DNA of 64,000 nt from Pseudolysinimonas_A sp947085045 (GTDB lineage: Bacteria > Actinomycetota > Actinomycetes > Actinomycetales > Microbacteriaceae): positions 303,817 to 367,816 of the forward strand of contig CAMTUU010000001.1 in assembly GCA_947085045.1 (NCBI GenBank), written 5' to 3'. Below the pieces are notes generated by a model. The model made no database searches and had not been told where the DNA came from. It was given only the letters and a program-made list of their open reading frames with translations. The position numbers and the translations under genes were made by a program. This document shows positions 17,558 to 28,006 of this stretch, in pieces (the stretch's first letter is position 1; each line of letters begins with the position of its first letter).

Positions 17558-18062
17558 GCCACTCGTTGGTCGGGCGCGCCGCGCAGAGTACGAAGCCGAT
17601 CGCGGCGACGACGATCAGCGGCCAGCCCCACCCGGGCTGCGCGAGCGCACCCTGCAGGGCGCCGATGCCGATCGCGAACAGCAGCACCTGGAAGACGACG
17701 CTCGCCGCGCGCACCCAGGCCCGTCCGCGCCAGATGCCGGCGAGCACGGCACCGAGTGCGGCCGCCGTCAGCCCCGCGAGCACAACGAGCGCGAGCGCGG
17801 TGGCGAGAGATGCCGGTGGCGCGGTCAGCACCTCCACCAGCAAAAGGACGCCGAGAGCGACGACGGCCGCGAACTCGGCGGCGACGACCGCCAGTAGCGC
17901 CCAGACGGTAGCCGGGCGGTGGCGGGAAGCTGAAGGATCACCTATTGATTCGATGTAACAAGTATGAAACCCTGACTGACGGTTGATGTGACGCCTACAG
18001 AGTCGTAGGTGAGTCCGGAAGGCCGAATTTTCCCCCAAACTTTCCGTTCTCGCTTCGACCAT
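17532..18062 (-). CDS. Small membrane protein of unknown function (start uncertain)
   Basis: I do not recognise a named family. The last about 125 residues contain four hydrophobic helices (for example VWALLAVVAAEFAAVVALG and VVFQVLLFAIGIGAL) and end in a short polar tail, so it is an integral membrane protein. The first about 48 codons, from ATG 18062, are AT-richer and read like the whiB1 upstream region; a TTG at 18038 is the only other early start. The true protein probably begins near the sequence SASRHRP. It converges with and overlaps the peroxiredoxin. Confidence 0.65.
   Translation of the reverse strand: MVEARTESLGENSAFRTHLRLCRRHINRQSGFHTCYIESIGDPSASRHRPATVWALLAVVAAEFAAVVALGVLLLVEVLTAPPASLATALALVVLAGLTAAALGAVLAGIWRGRAWVRAASVVFQVLLFAIGIGALQGALAQPGWGWPLIVVAAIGFVLCAARPTNEWLSERDAAS
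17994..18009. repeat. Inverted repeat upstream of whiB1
   Basis: CCTAC (17994-17998) and GTAGG (18005-18009) are exact complements, extended by a G-U and a C-G pair. It is about 115 bp before the whiB1 start and could be a regulator site; no family assignment is possible. Confidence 0.35.
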
Positions 18063-18124
18063 GCGCGAAAACTTGTTAGGAACCCGATTCGCGCCCGCGT
18101 CAGCAACAACGAAGGAGCACCACC

Positions 18125-18373
18125 ATGGATTGGCGTGACAAAGCCGCCTGTCTCACCGCAGACCCCGAGCTCTTCTTCCCGGTCGGCAACACCGGGCCTG
18201 CCGTCGACCAGATCGACAAGGCGAAGACCGTCTGCGCCCGCTGCTCCGTGACCGAGCAGTGCCTCCAGTACGCTCTCGAGACCAACCAGGACTCGGGTGT
18301 GTGGGGTGGACTCAGCGAAGACGAGCGTCGTGCGCTGAAGCGTCGCGCCGCTCGCGCCCGTCGCGCTTCCTGA
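18125..18373 (+). CDS. whiB1: WhiB1-type iron-sulfur transcription factor
   Basis: 82 residues after RBS GAAGGAG. The four cluster ligands are Cys9, Cys37, Cys40 and Cys46 (C-x2-C-x5-C), followed by the GVWGG turn at residues 58-62 and the basic tail RRALKRRAARARR. The start MDWRDKAAC and FFPVGN match the WhiB1/WblE group, which binds a [4Fe-4S] cluster, responds to nitric oxide and partners the primary sigma factor. The convergent pdtaS gene next door is the same arrangement as in Mycobacterium tuberculosis, supporting the WhiB1 name. Confidence 0.93.
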   Translation: MDWRDKAACLTADPELFFPVGNTGPAVDQIDKAKTVCARCSVTEQCLQYALETNQDSGVWGGLSEDERRALKRRAARARRAS

Positions 18374-18443
18374 TCACCTCTCGTCGCCATTCGGCACTCG
18401 TCAGAGGGCATAACGACGCCCGGGAACCTCGCGCGCGGGGGTC

Positions 18444-18475
18444 TGTTTCGTCACAGAACCCTCTATGACGAAACA
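18444..18475. terminator. Perfect stem-loop between whiB1 and pdtaS
   Basis: TGTTTCGTCA (18444-18453) and TGACGAAACA (18466-18475) are exact reverse complements with a 12-nt loop. The stem lies between two convergent genes, so a bidirectional terminator is likely, though it is AT-rich and without a clear U-tract. Confidence 0.6.
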
Positions 18476-18483
18476 AGGGAGTC

Positions 18484-19980
18484 CTAGACCCGGGTCAGCC
18501 AGAGCAGGGGCACGTCGATCGTGACCTCGGTGCCCTCGCCCTCGAGGGTGTGCCAGTCGATGGTGCCGCCGAGTTCGCCCTGGATGAGGGTGCGTACGAT
18601 CTGCGTGCCGAGACCGGAGCCGACCTTCCCCTCGGGAAGTCCCACGCCGTTGTCGCGCACGCGAATGCGCAAGTCGCCGTCTTTGCGCTTGGCCGAGATC
18701 TCGACCTGACCGTCGGCGCGGCCGGCGAGCCCGTGCTCGACCGCGTTGGTGACCAGTTCGGTGAGCGCGAGCGCGAGCGGCGTCGCGTAGGCGCTCGGGA
18801 TGGCGCCGAACGTGCCGGTCTTCACCGGGCGCACCGTCGTGTTGTGGCTCGACGCGACCTCGGCGACGAGCATCAGCACGCGGTCGAAGACGTCGTCGAA
18901 GTCGACGATCTGGTCGAGGCCCTCGCTCAGGGTGTCGTGCACGACGGCGATCGCCGCGACCCGGCGCATCGCCTGGTTGAGGGCATCCTTCGAGTCGTCG
19001 CTGCGCGCGCGCCGCGCCTGGATGCGCAGCAGCGACGCCACCGTCTGCAGGTTGTTCTTCACCCGGTGGTGGATCTCGCGGATGGTCGCGTCCTTGGTGA
19101 TGAGCTCCTGCTCCTGGTGGCGCACCTCGGTCACGTCGCGCACGAACACCGCCGCGCCGACGCGTTCGCCGCGGAACCGGATCGGGATCGCGCGGAGCGT
19201 GAGCGTCACGCCGCGCGCCTCGATGTCGGTGCGCCACGGCGCGCGACCGGAGACGACGAGCGGCAGCGATTCATCCACGTGCTGCTTGTTGCCGATGAGC
19301 CCGGTCGTCACCTCGGGCAGCGACTCGCCCTCGAGTTCGCCCTGGAACCCCATGCGGTTGAACGCCGACAGGCCGTTCGGGCTCGCGAACGTGACGATGC
19401 CGTCGACGTCGAGGCGGATCAGACCGTCGGAAGCGCGCGGAGCCCCGCGGCGCGGCATCGACGGCGCCGACAGGTCGGGGAAGTCGCCGGTCGCGATCAT
19501 CGCGAAGATGTCGTTGGCGCACTGGTTGAAGGTGAGCTCCTGGCGGCTCGGGGTGCGCGCCTCGCTCAGGTTGCTGTGCCGGGTGAGCACCGCGATCGGA
19601 TGCTCGGCGACGGCCGCCGTGTTGCTCGGACTGACCCGTCGCACGACCGGGATCGCGCGCACGCGGGTCGGCGTCTCCTCGTACCAGTCGGGCGCCGCGG
19701 TGTCGACGATCTGCACCGTCTCGAACGCCTCGGTGACCTGCTGCTTCCACTCGGGCTTGATCTGCTGGCCGACGAAGTCGCGGTAGAACAGCGTGGCGGC
19801 GGATGAGGGCCGCGCGTGCGAGACCGCCACGAACGATCCGTCGGCCGTCGGCACCCAGAGCACGATGTCGGCGAAGGCGAGGTCGGCGAGCAGCTGGCCG
19901 TCGGCGACGAGCAGATGCAGCCACTCGACATCGGCCGGCGAGCGGTCCTGCGAGAGCATCAGCTCCGAGAGGGTCGACAC
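18484..19980 (-). CDS. pdtaS: Two-component sensor histidine kinase PdtaS
   Basis: 498 residues from GTG 19980; the start MSTLSELM and LLADLAFADIVLWV match PdtaS proteins. An N-terminal GAF-like domain (about 1-160) and PAS domain (about 180-290) precede the HisKA_2 phosphoacceptor EIHHRVKNNLQT (His304/305) and an HATPase_c domain (NAVEHGL, DNGVGLPEG, GLGTQIV). It is cytosolic, with no membrane helices. In mycobacteria its partner is the RNA-binding antiterminator PdtaR, which is not in this window. The convergent whiB1 gene is the conserved neighbour. Confidence 0.93.
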   Translation of the reverse strand: MSTLSELMLSQDRSPADVEWLHLLVADGQLLADLAFADIVLWVPTADGSFVAVSHARPSSAATLFYRDFVGQQIKPEWKQQVTEAFETVQIVDTAAPDWYEETPTRVRAIPVVRRVSPSNTAAVAEHPIAVLTRHSNLSEARTPSRQELTFNQCANDIFAMIATGDFPDLSAPSMPRRGAPRASDGLIRLDVDGIVTFASPNGLSAFNRMGFQGELEGESLPEVTTGLIGNKQHVDESLPLVVSGRAPWRTDIEARGVTLTLRAIPIRFRGERVGAAVFVRDVTEVRHQEQELITKDATIREIHHRVKNNLQTVASLLRIQARRARSDDSKDALNQAMRRVAAIAVVHDTLSEGLDQIVDFDDVFDRVLMLVAEVASSHNTTVRPVKTGTFGAIPSAYATPLALALTELVTNAVEHGLAGRADGQVEISAKRKDGDLRIRVRDNGVGLPEGKVGSGLGTQIVRTLIQGELGGTIDWHTLEGEGTEVTIDVPLLWLTRV

Positions 19981-19990
19981 GCCCTCAACG

Positions 19991-21226
19991 TTACCCGCGC
20001 AGCTCGGCGCTGAGTTTCCTCAGCACGGCTCGCGCCGGCGAGCGGGGTGCGACCTCCGCGAGGCTGCGGCCGCTCAGCAGCGCGGCGTCGAAACCCGCGG
20101 GATCCCAGGGCACCAGGTGCACGGGTGTCACACCTCCGAAGCGCTCGAGGGTCGCCCGCACCTGACCGGCCGGATCGAGACCGACGGTACCGGAGCGCAC
20201 CTTGTTCGCGACGACCGTCACCCGATCGGGCGCCACGTGGTCGAGCATCTCCGCGTGCCCGCGCAGGAAGCGTGCCAGTCCGACGGGGTCGGCGGCCGCG
20301 ACCGCGACGACCCGATCGGCGCGCCGCAGCACCTCGATGGTGGCGGCGTTGCGGCGGGGTGCGGCGACGTCGGTCTGCAGTTCCTCGTCCTGCTCGAGAC
20401 TCGCGGCGACGTCGACGATCGTGATCCCCGCCCAGGCACGGACGGCATCCATCACCCCGACGATGCGCTCGGCGGTGAGTTCTGGCCAACGCGCGGGGCG
20501 GCCGATGCCGGTCAGCACCCGGAAGCCGCCGCGGTGGGCCGACGCGACCCGGTCGAGCTCGGCGACGGTGAGCGCGTGCGTACCGGCGAGGCGGCACGCG
20601 GCCGCAAAGCCCGGGGCCTCGTCGAGCAGCCCGAGCGAGGGCGCGATCGCGGCGGCATGCGTATCGGCGTCGGCGAGCGCCACCGAGGCTCCGGCCGCCG
20701 CCAGCTCGCCGGCCAGTGCGATCGCCAGACTCGTGCGCCCGGGAGCGCCGTGGGGACCCCACACCGCGACGACCGTGCCGCGGGTGACCGGTGTGCGGAC
20801 GGGGTGTCGGCTGGTCTCCTCGGCGATCGGTTCGTCGACGCGTCGCGGGGCGACGATCGGCACCGGCGGCAGAGCGGTCGGCTGCGGGACGATCGGGATG
20901 CCCGTGCCGGGGGTCAGCAGCGTCCACGCGGGCGGGCCCGGCACCGGGTCGACCACCCCGAGCCCGGCCGCGAACCGCCGCTCGCGGGGCGAGTCGCCGA
21001 CCACCACGAGCCGCACCCCGTGGGCGTCGCACGCGGCGACGAGCCGAGCGCTCAGGTGCGGCGCCGACGCCGCTGCGATCACCACCTCGGGCTTCGCGAG
21101 CGCGATCTTCGGCGCGAGAGCGTCGGCATCCGCCACCTCGGCGACCACGCGATGCCCGAAGCGCTGCGCCTCGGCGCCGAGCCGGTCGACGTCGGCGACC
21201 GGGAGGGCGAGTCCGACGTCGGTCAC
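19991..21226 (-). CDS. CpaE/MinD-like P-loop protein
   Basis: 411 residues from GTG 21226, which overlaps the SAF-gene stop by four bases. The first about 130 residues resemble a receiver-like domain (DVGLALPVADVDRL, PEVVIAAAS), then a ParA/MinD-type domain begins at VVAVWGPHGAPGRTSLA. The Walker A segment has Arg where the ATP-binding Lys normally stands and His in place of the signature Lys, so ATPase activity may be altered. VDVAASLEQDEEL fits a Walker B-like strand. CpaE proteins localise pilus assembly machines, but no other pilus genes are nearby. Probably co-transcribed with the SAF gene. Confidence 0.82.
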   Translation of the reverse strand: MTDVGLALPVADVDRLGAEAQRFGHRVVAEVADADALAPKIALAKPEVVIAAASAPHLSARLVAACDAHGVRLVVVGDSPRERRFAAGLGVVDPVPGPPAWTLLTPGTGIPIVPQPTALPPVPIVAPRRVDEPIAEETSRHPVRTPVTRGTVVAVWGPHGAPGRTSLAIALAGELAAAGASVALADADTHAAAIAPSLGLLDEAPGFAAACRLAGTHALTVAELDRVASAHRGGFRVLTGIGRPARWPELTAERIVGVMDAVRAWAGITIVDVAASLEQDEELQTDVAAPRRNAATIEVLRRADRVVAVAAADPVGLARFLRGHAEMLDHVAPDRVTVVANKVRSGTVGLDPAGQVRATLERFGGVTPVHLVPWDPAGFDAALLSGRSLAEVAPRSPARAVLRKLSAELRG

Positions 21227-21873
21227 GAGGACCCCAGCGGGAGTCCCGACGGGACGACCGCGAGTGCGTCGCCGTTCGCGATCGCTTGGAGCAGCCGGGC
21301 GACCCGGGAGCGCGGCACGAGCACTTCGACGGTGGAGGCGGCGCCGCCCGCGCCGGCGATGAGCGTGTCGTCTTCGAGCACGCGTACGACGGTGGCCTGC
21401 GCGGAGAGCACCACCGGGGTGCCCGCACCTCGGTCGCCCGGGGTCGCCCCGTCGGGCGACGCGACGCCCCAGACATCCACGAGGGTTCCGGTCTCGACGA
21501 CGGTGCTGACCGGTCCGGCGAGCTGGAGCACGAGGGAGGTGGCACGCTGCCCGTCGACCGATCCGGCGGCCGACACGGGTACCAATTGCCCCGCCGAGAC
21601 CGCCTGGGCCACGATGAACCCCTCGTCGGGGATCGCGCCGACGCGCAGGTAGAGGTCGTCGGCGCCGTCGAGCGCGACACTGCGTTCGACGAGGTCGTCG
21701 GCGTCGACCCGGTCGCCCGGGGCGAGGGTGTCGCCCGCCGCGTAGACCCGCACGCGGGTGTCGGCGGCGCCGACCAGGAAGGTCACCGCCGCGACCGAAG
21801 CGGCCACGAGCAGCAGCCCGAGCACGAGTCGCAGGTCGAGGGCGAAGCGCCGTCGGGGCGTCGGGTCGGTCAT
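21223..21873 (-). CDS. SAF-domain membrane-anchored protein (CpaB/RcpC-like)
   Basis: 216 residues from ATG 21873 with RBS GAGGAGAG. One N-terminal transmembrane helix (LRLVLGLLLVAASVAAVTFLVG) is followed by an extracytoplasmic SAF domain (YAAGDTLAPGDRVDADDLVER) and a C-terminal beta-rich part. SAF proteins of this type accompany Flp/Tad pilus systems or bind envelope glycans. It is translationally coupled to the CpaE-like gene, so the pair likely acts together at the membrane. Confidence 0.82.
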   Translation of the reverse strand: MTDPTPRRRFALDLRLVLGLLLVAASVAAVTFLVGAADTRVRVYAAGDTLAPGDRVDADDLVERSVALDGADDLYLRVGAIPDEGFIVAQAVSAGQLVPVSAAGSVDGQRATSLVLQLAGPVSTVVETGTLVDVWGVASPDGATPGDRGAGTPVVLSAQATVVRVLEDDTLIAGAGGAASTVEVLVPRSRVARLLQAIANGDALAVVPSGLPLGSS

Positions 21874-21935
21874 CGTTTCTCTCCTCGGGGCCGGACGGGG
21901 ACATGCTCACCCGGGCCCGCGGCGGACGGCGGAAG

Positions 21936-21944
21936 TTGTCCACA
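21936..21944 (+). promoter_or_regulatory. DnaA-box-like 9-mer TTGTCCACA
   Basis: TTGTCCACA is the preferred DnaA box of high-GC actinobacteria. It lies 40 bp before the helix-turn-helix gene and within the divergent region with the SAF gene. DnaA could regulate these promoters or be titrated here; there is no replication gene nearby. Confidence 0.45.
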
Positions 21945-21971
21945 GATCGGTTCCGGCCACGGCCTCCGGCG

Positions 21972-21977
21972 GATAAT
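21972..21977 (+). promoter_or_regulatory. -10-like hexamer GATAAT before the HTH gene
   Basis: GATAAT ends 7 nt before the ATG at 21985 and no Shine-Dalgarno is seen. This is the best match to a -10 consensus among the leaderless candidates in the window. Confidence 0.55.
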
Positions 21978-21984
21978 CGGAACC

Positions 21985-22251
21985 ATGACGCACTCCGATC
22001 CCGCCGGACTCGCGCGTTTCCTCACCCTCGCCGATGTGGCGACGACGCTCGCGATCTCCGTGCGCCAGGCCTACGCCCTGGTGCGCTCGGGCGAGCTCCC
22101 GGCGATCAAGGTCGGGGCGAGCGGGCAGTGGCGGGTCGAGAACACCGTGCTCCAGACCTACATCGATGGCAAGTACGAGGAGACGCGCCGCCGCGGGATG
22201 TGGCAGCAGGCCGAGTACGCCGACGTCACCGAGCTGTTCGGCGACCGGTAG
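21985..22251 (+). CDS. Small helix-turn-helix (MerR/excisionase-type) DNA-binding protein
   Basis: 88 residues. LTLADVATTLAISVRQAYALVRSGELPAIKV is the classical winged helix of excisionase/HTH_17 proteins, followed by W(R)VEN and a C-terminal helix. Proteins like this are conserved in actinobacteria at this locus. It probably binds DNA as a small regulator, not as a phage excisionase: no integrase or att site is nearby. Confidence 0.85.
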   Translation: MTHSDPAGLARFLTLADVATTLAISVRQAYALVRSGELPAIKVGASGQWRVENTVLQTYIDGKYEETRRRGMWQQAEYADVTELFGDR

Positions 22252-22265
22252 CGGCGCCCGACAAC

Positions 22266-22853
22266 TCAGAAACGCACCAGATCCAGCGTCACGAAGGCGA
22301 CGATGCGGATGCGGGCCACCGCCGCCGTGCGCCGGGCCTCCCCCGGGGCGTGCTCGGCGAGGTCGAGGTGATCGCGGCCGACCCGGTCGATCGTGCCGTG
22401 CAGCCGTTCGGCGCCGAGCTGGATTTCCACCGCGGCCCGCCGCCGGCACAGGTCGCGCAGCACGAACGCGAGCCCGAGCCGCGCGGAGAGCGCGGTCGGC
22501 GGCTCGGGTGCGGGATCGATGCGGAGGCTGAGCGCGAGCTGCTCCCCCACCGGGTCGAGCGTCGCCACCGCCGCGAGCGGCACGATCGCCGACCGCAGGG
22601 TTCCGGCATCCAGCTCCCCGGCGATCCAGTCGCGCCCGATCGCCGCGGGCCGCATCGCGATGCGGGCACCGCCGCGCAGTGTGAGGCCGAGGGGCGAGGC
22701 CGGCGCCTCGGCGTGCAGGGCCCGGAGTCGGTCGCGGAGGGTGAGCCGGCCGAGCCGCAGCCGTTCCTCCTCGGCGAGGAGGTCGACCTCCTCCGCGCCG
22801 AGCTCGGACTCGAGCTGGCTCTCGAGGTCGTCGAAGAGGTTCTGCCAGCGCAC
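22266..22853 (-). CDS. Conserved actinobacterial protein of unknown function
   Basis: 195 residues from ATG 22853. The N-terminus is an acidic helix (DDLESQLESELGAEEVDLLAEEER) with coiled-coil character; the rest is a beta-rich domain with repeated GAERLHGTIDRVGRDHLDL-type strands that recalls small-protein SH3-like barrels. I recognise no named domain. It is convergent with the helix-turn-helix gene (14 bp apart) and diverges from the Rv3235-like gene. Confidence 0.75.
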   Translation of the reverse strand: MRWQNLFDDLESQLESELGAEEVDLLAEEERLRLGRLTLRDRLRALHAEAPASPLGLTLRGGARIAMRPAAIGRDWIAGELDAGTLRSAIVPLAAVATLDPVGEQLALSLRIDPAPEPPTALSARLGLAFVLRDLCRRRAAVEIQLGAERLHGTIDRVGRDHLDLAEHAPGEARRTAAVARIRIVAFVTLDLVRF

Positions 22854-22862
22854 GGCGCGACG

Positions 22863-22901
22863 TTATCCACGACCCGCCGGGATGCCCGCACGTTATCCAC
22901 A
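22863..22901 (+). promoter_or_regulatory. Two further DnaA-box-like 9-mers
   Basis: TTATCCACG (22863-22871) and TTATCCACA (22893-22901) are in the same orientation, 30 bp apart, in the 147-bp divergent gap before the Rv3235-like gene. TTATCCACA is a perfect match to the bacterial DnaA box. Confidence 0.5.
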
Positions 22902-22902
22902 G

Positions 22903-22918
22903 TGGGAAGTAGTTCCCA
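22903..22918. promoter_or_regulatory. 16-bp inverted repeat, candidate operator
   Basis: TGGGAA (22903-22908) and TTCCCA (22913-22918) flank the spacer GTAG, directly after the second DnaA box. The spacing suits a dimeric regulator; none is identified. Confidence 0.4.
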
Positions 22919-23000
22919 TATACGCGCCTCGGAAGGCGTGGTCGGATGAGGCATCCCGCGGGGACGGGACGCAAACGGAACCCAATCAGGGAGGCAACCG

Positions 23001-23450
23001 ATGACTCACCCTCCGACGACCGCCATGTTCGAAGGAACGGCCGCGCGTCAGCTCGAGCCTCGTTTCGCCGCTGACGACTTCTTCGACCAGCAGCCGACGC
23101 CGACGTCGGCGCTGCCCGACCCCCAGCCGCTGATCGAGAACCTCACGCGCTGCGTGATCGAGATCCTCGCCGGGGCGCGGGAGCTCGACCAGATCGCGCG
23201 CTGGCTCACCGACGACGTCTACCGTCACCTGCTCAAGCGCGTCGTGCTGTCGTCGCGTGCGCGGCAGGCCAAGGGCGCGCAGGCGCTGCGTCCGACGTTC
23301 ACGATCGGTTCGGTGATCGTCTGCGAGCCGCGCGACGGCATCGTCGAGGCGACGGTCGTCGTGCGCGGGCGCGCGCGGGTGCGCGCCGTGGCGCTACGAC
23401 TCGAGGGACTGGACCGGCGGTGGCGGGCGACCGCCATCCACGTCCTCTGA
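23001..23450 (+). CDS. Rv3235-family protein
   Basis: 149 residues preceded by RBS AGGGAGG. The N-terminal half is polar (MTHPPTTAMFEG...); the C-terminal half has LTRCVIEILAGARELDQIARWLTDDVYRHL and a beta-rich end (VEATVVVRGRARVRAVALRLEG). Its place beside secA and its sequence match the small actinobacterial family typified by M. tuberculosis Rv3235, whose role is unknown. It is soluble and probably cytosolic. Confidence 0.8.
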   Translation: MTHPPTTAMFEGTAARQLEPRFAADDFFDQQPTPTSALPDPQPLIENLTRCVIEILAGARELDQIARWLTDDVYRHLLKRVVLSSRARQAKGAQALRPTFTIGSVIVCEPRDGIVEATVVVRGRARVRAVALRLEGLDRRWRATAIHVL

Positions 23451-23476
23451 CCCACCGACTGCGCGGGGGGACGCGG

Positions 23477-23516
23477 AAGGGGGCGAGCCGGTTCGGGTCC
23501 GGGCTCGCCCCCTCTT
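23477..23516. terminator. Bidirectional stem-loop between Rv3235-like and secA
   Basis: GGGGGCGAGCC (23479-23489) pairs exactly with GGCTCGCCCCC (23502-23512), with flanking AAG/CTT pairs extending the stem around a bulge. It sits between two convergent stops, as expected for a shared terminator. Confidence 0.8.
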
Positions 23517-23536
23517 CCACGTCGGGACCGTCGGCG

Positions 23537-26383
<2,847 letters not shown>

Positions 26384-26499
26384 GGGTGCTCCACTCGCTC
26401 CTGACGGCGCGCTGGGCAGCGGCCGTTACCGCGATGTGACTCTAGCAAGGGCAACGGCGCGGAATCCTGCGAGCCGGCGAAGGGTTCGCTCCCAGCGGA

Positions 26500-27165
26500 C
26501 TAGCGCCGACGGCGCTTCGTGCCCACCTCGTCGGCCTGCTCGTCGAGCGAGATCACCCCGTAGTTCCAGCCTGTGCGGCGGTAGACGACCGACGGGTTGT
26601 CGGTGACCGCGTCGATGAAGAGGAAGAAGTCGTGACCGACGAGTTCCATGTGGTCGACGGCATCCTCTTGGGTCATGCGCGCGGCGGGGAACACCTTGTG
26701 GCGGATGACGACCGGGCTCCAGTCCTCTTCGCTCTCCTCCGCGGCGACCGGGATCTCGCCGGTGGCGACGGCTTCGAGCAGCGCCGTGCTCGCAGGCACC
26801 AACTCCGCGACGCGGCCGTTGCTCGCGGCCTCGCCGAGCGACTCGGGGCGACGGGCACCGCGGTGGATCTTCTTGCGGTCCTTCGCCTGACGGATGCGCT
26901 CGAGCATCTTGTCGAGGGCGAGGTCGAAGGCGGCGTACTTGTCGCCCGCGGCGGCCTCGGCGCGCACGATCGGGCCGGGGCCGATGAGCGTCAGCTCGAC
27001 ACGGTCGTCGCCCGACGTGCCGCCGGTCTCGTGGTGACGGATGACCCGGATCTCGAGGACGATCGCCTTGTCGGCGAGATGGGCGACCTTCTCGGCCTTC
27101 TCCGTGGCGTAATCCTCGAACCGGTCCGGGATCTCGACTCCGCGACCGGTGATGGTGATGTCCAT
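26500..27165 (-). CDS. hpf: Long-form ribosome hibernation-promoting factor
   Basis: 221 residues after the strong RBS GAAGGAGG. The N-terminal S30AE/YfiA domain (MDITITGRGVEIPDRFEDYA, with KMLERIRQAKDR) and C-terminal dimerisation domain (MELVGHDFFLFIDAVT, YRRTGWNYGVISL) identify the long HPF that joins 70S ribosomes into inactive 100S dimers in stress. The linker is about 60 residues. It lies upstream of secA in the same direction. A -10-like TACGGT lies about 65 nt before the start. Confidence 0.95.
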   Translation of the reverse strand: MDITITGRGVEIPDRFEDYATEKAEKVAHLADKAIVLEIRVIRHHETGGTSGDDRVELTLIGPGPIVRAEAAAGDKYAAFDLALDKMLERIRQAKDRKKIHRGARRPESLGEAASNGRVAELVPASTALLEAVATGEIPVAAEESEEDWSPVVIRHKVFPAARMTQEDAVDHMELVGHDFFLFIDAVTDNPSVVYRRTGWNYGVISLDEQADEVGTKRRRR

Positions 27166-27260
27166 GGGCGTCCTCCTTCAGTTGCGCGGCCTTCGCCGGA
27201 ACCCCTGGAGGCTCTTCTGCGAGTGCCTTTTCCTCACCGTAGACCCGCACCCTCCCGATG

Positions 27261-27944
27261 TCACGGGAACACGTCGAGAAGACCCTGCGAGGACGAAACC
27301 TCGCTGAGCACTCCCGCAGAACGCCCGTCGCGACGCGCGGTCGCCGCCAGCACGGCGGCTCCCACCACGTCGGCGCCGCCCGCCCGGAGAGCCGACGCGG
27401 CCGCCGCGAGGGTCGAGCCGGTGGTGACGACGTCGTCGAGCAGCAGCACCCGGAGGCCGGTCACCGGTCGTGCGAGGACGAACACCCGGTCGAGGTTGCG
27501 GGCCCGGTCGACGACCCCGAGCCCCTTCTGCACGGCGTGCGGGCGGGCCGGCAGGAACAACGGGGAGAGCCGGATGCCGGCCCGCGCCGCGAGCAGCCGC
27601 ACCGGCTCGAAGCCACGGCGGCGTCGCGCGGCCCGGGACGACGGGACGGCCGCGCACACCGCGTCGGGGGCGGCGGCCAGTGCCGACGACACCGCGACCG
27701 CGAAGGGCACGGCGAGTGCGGTGGCCAGACCCGCACGGCCCGCCTCCTTGAGCGCGAGCAGGGCGACCCGGGCGACCCCGTCGTAGGGCAACCCGGAGGC
27801 GACCCCACCCACGCCCGGCAGCGTCGTGCGCCCCGGGGAGGGAGCGAGCCCGGGAGCGCACGCGGCGCACAGCGCGCGGCCCTCCCGCCCGCAGCCGGCG
27901 CACGGGACGGGGAACAGGTACGCGAGAGCATCGGCGGCGGGCAT
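27261..27944 (-). CDS. ComF-family phosphoribosyltransferase
   Basis: 227 residues from ATG 27944; the open frame extends to 28055 but the extra N-terminus lies within the 3' end of lpqB. The N-terminal zinc-finger-like Cys pairs (VPCAGCGREG, LCAACAPG) and the C-terminal PRTase loop VLLLDDVVTTGSTLAAAASAL are typical of ComF proteins, linked to DNA uptake in competent bacteria but widely conserved without a clear role in actinobacteria. Confidence 0.86.
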   Translation of the reverse strand: MPAADALAYLFPVPCAGCGREGRALCAACAPGLAPSPGRTTLPGVGGVASGLPYDGVARVALLALKEAGRAGLATALAVPFAVAVSSALAAAPDAVCAAVPSSRAARRRRGFEPVRLLAARAGIRLSPLFLPARPHAVQKGLGVVDRARNLDRVFVLARPVTGLRVLLLDDVVTTGSTLAAAASALRAGGADVVGAAVLAATARRDGRSAGVLSEVSSSQGLLDVFP

Positions 27945-28006
27945 CCTGCCACGCTGCCCGAGGAGACCGCGCGGCGGTGCGACCGGGGACGAGGACGGGG
28001 ATGGCG

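Noticed and set aside
17959..18062. Short leader peptide before whiB1
   Set aside because: No open frame with an RBS on the plus strand could be supported in this stretch.
21985..22251. Phage excisionase with integrated element
   Set aside because: The HTH protein resembles excisionases, but there is no integrase, no att repeat, and both sides are conserved housekeeping genes.
21936..22901. Possible chromosome origin from DnaA boxes
   Set aside because: Only three boxes, about 1 kb apart in parts, no AT-rich unwinding region, and no dnaA, dnaN or gyr genes near.
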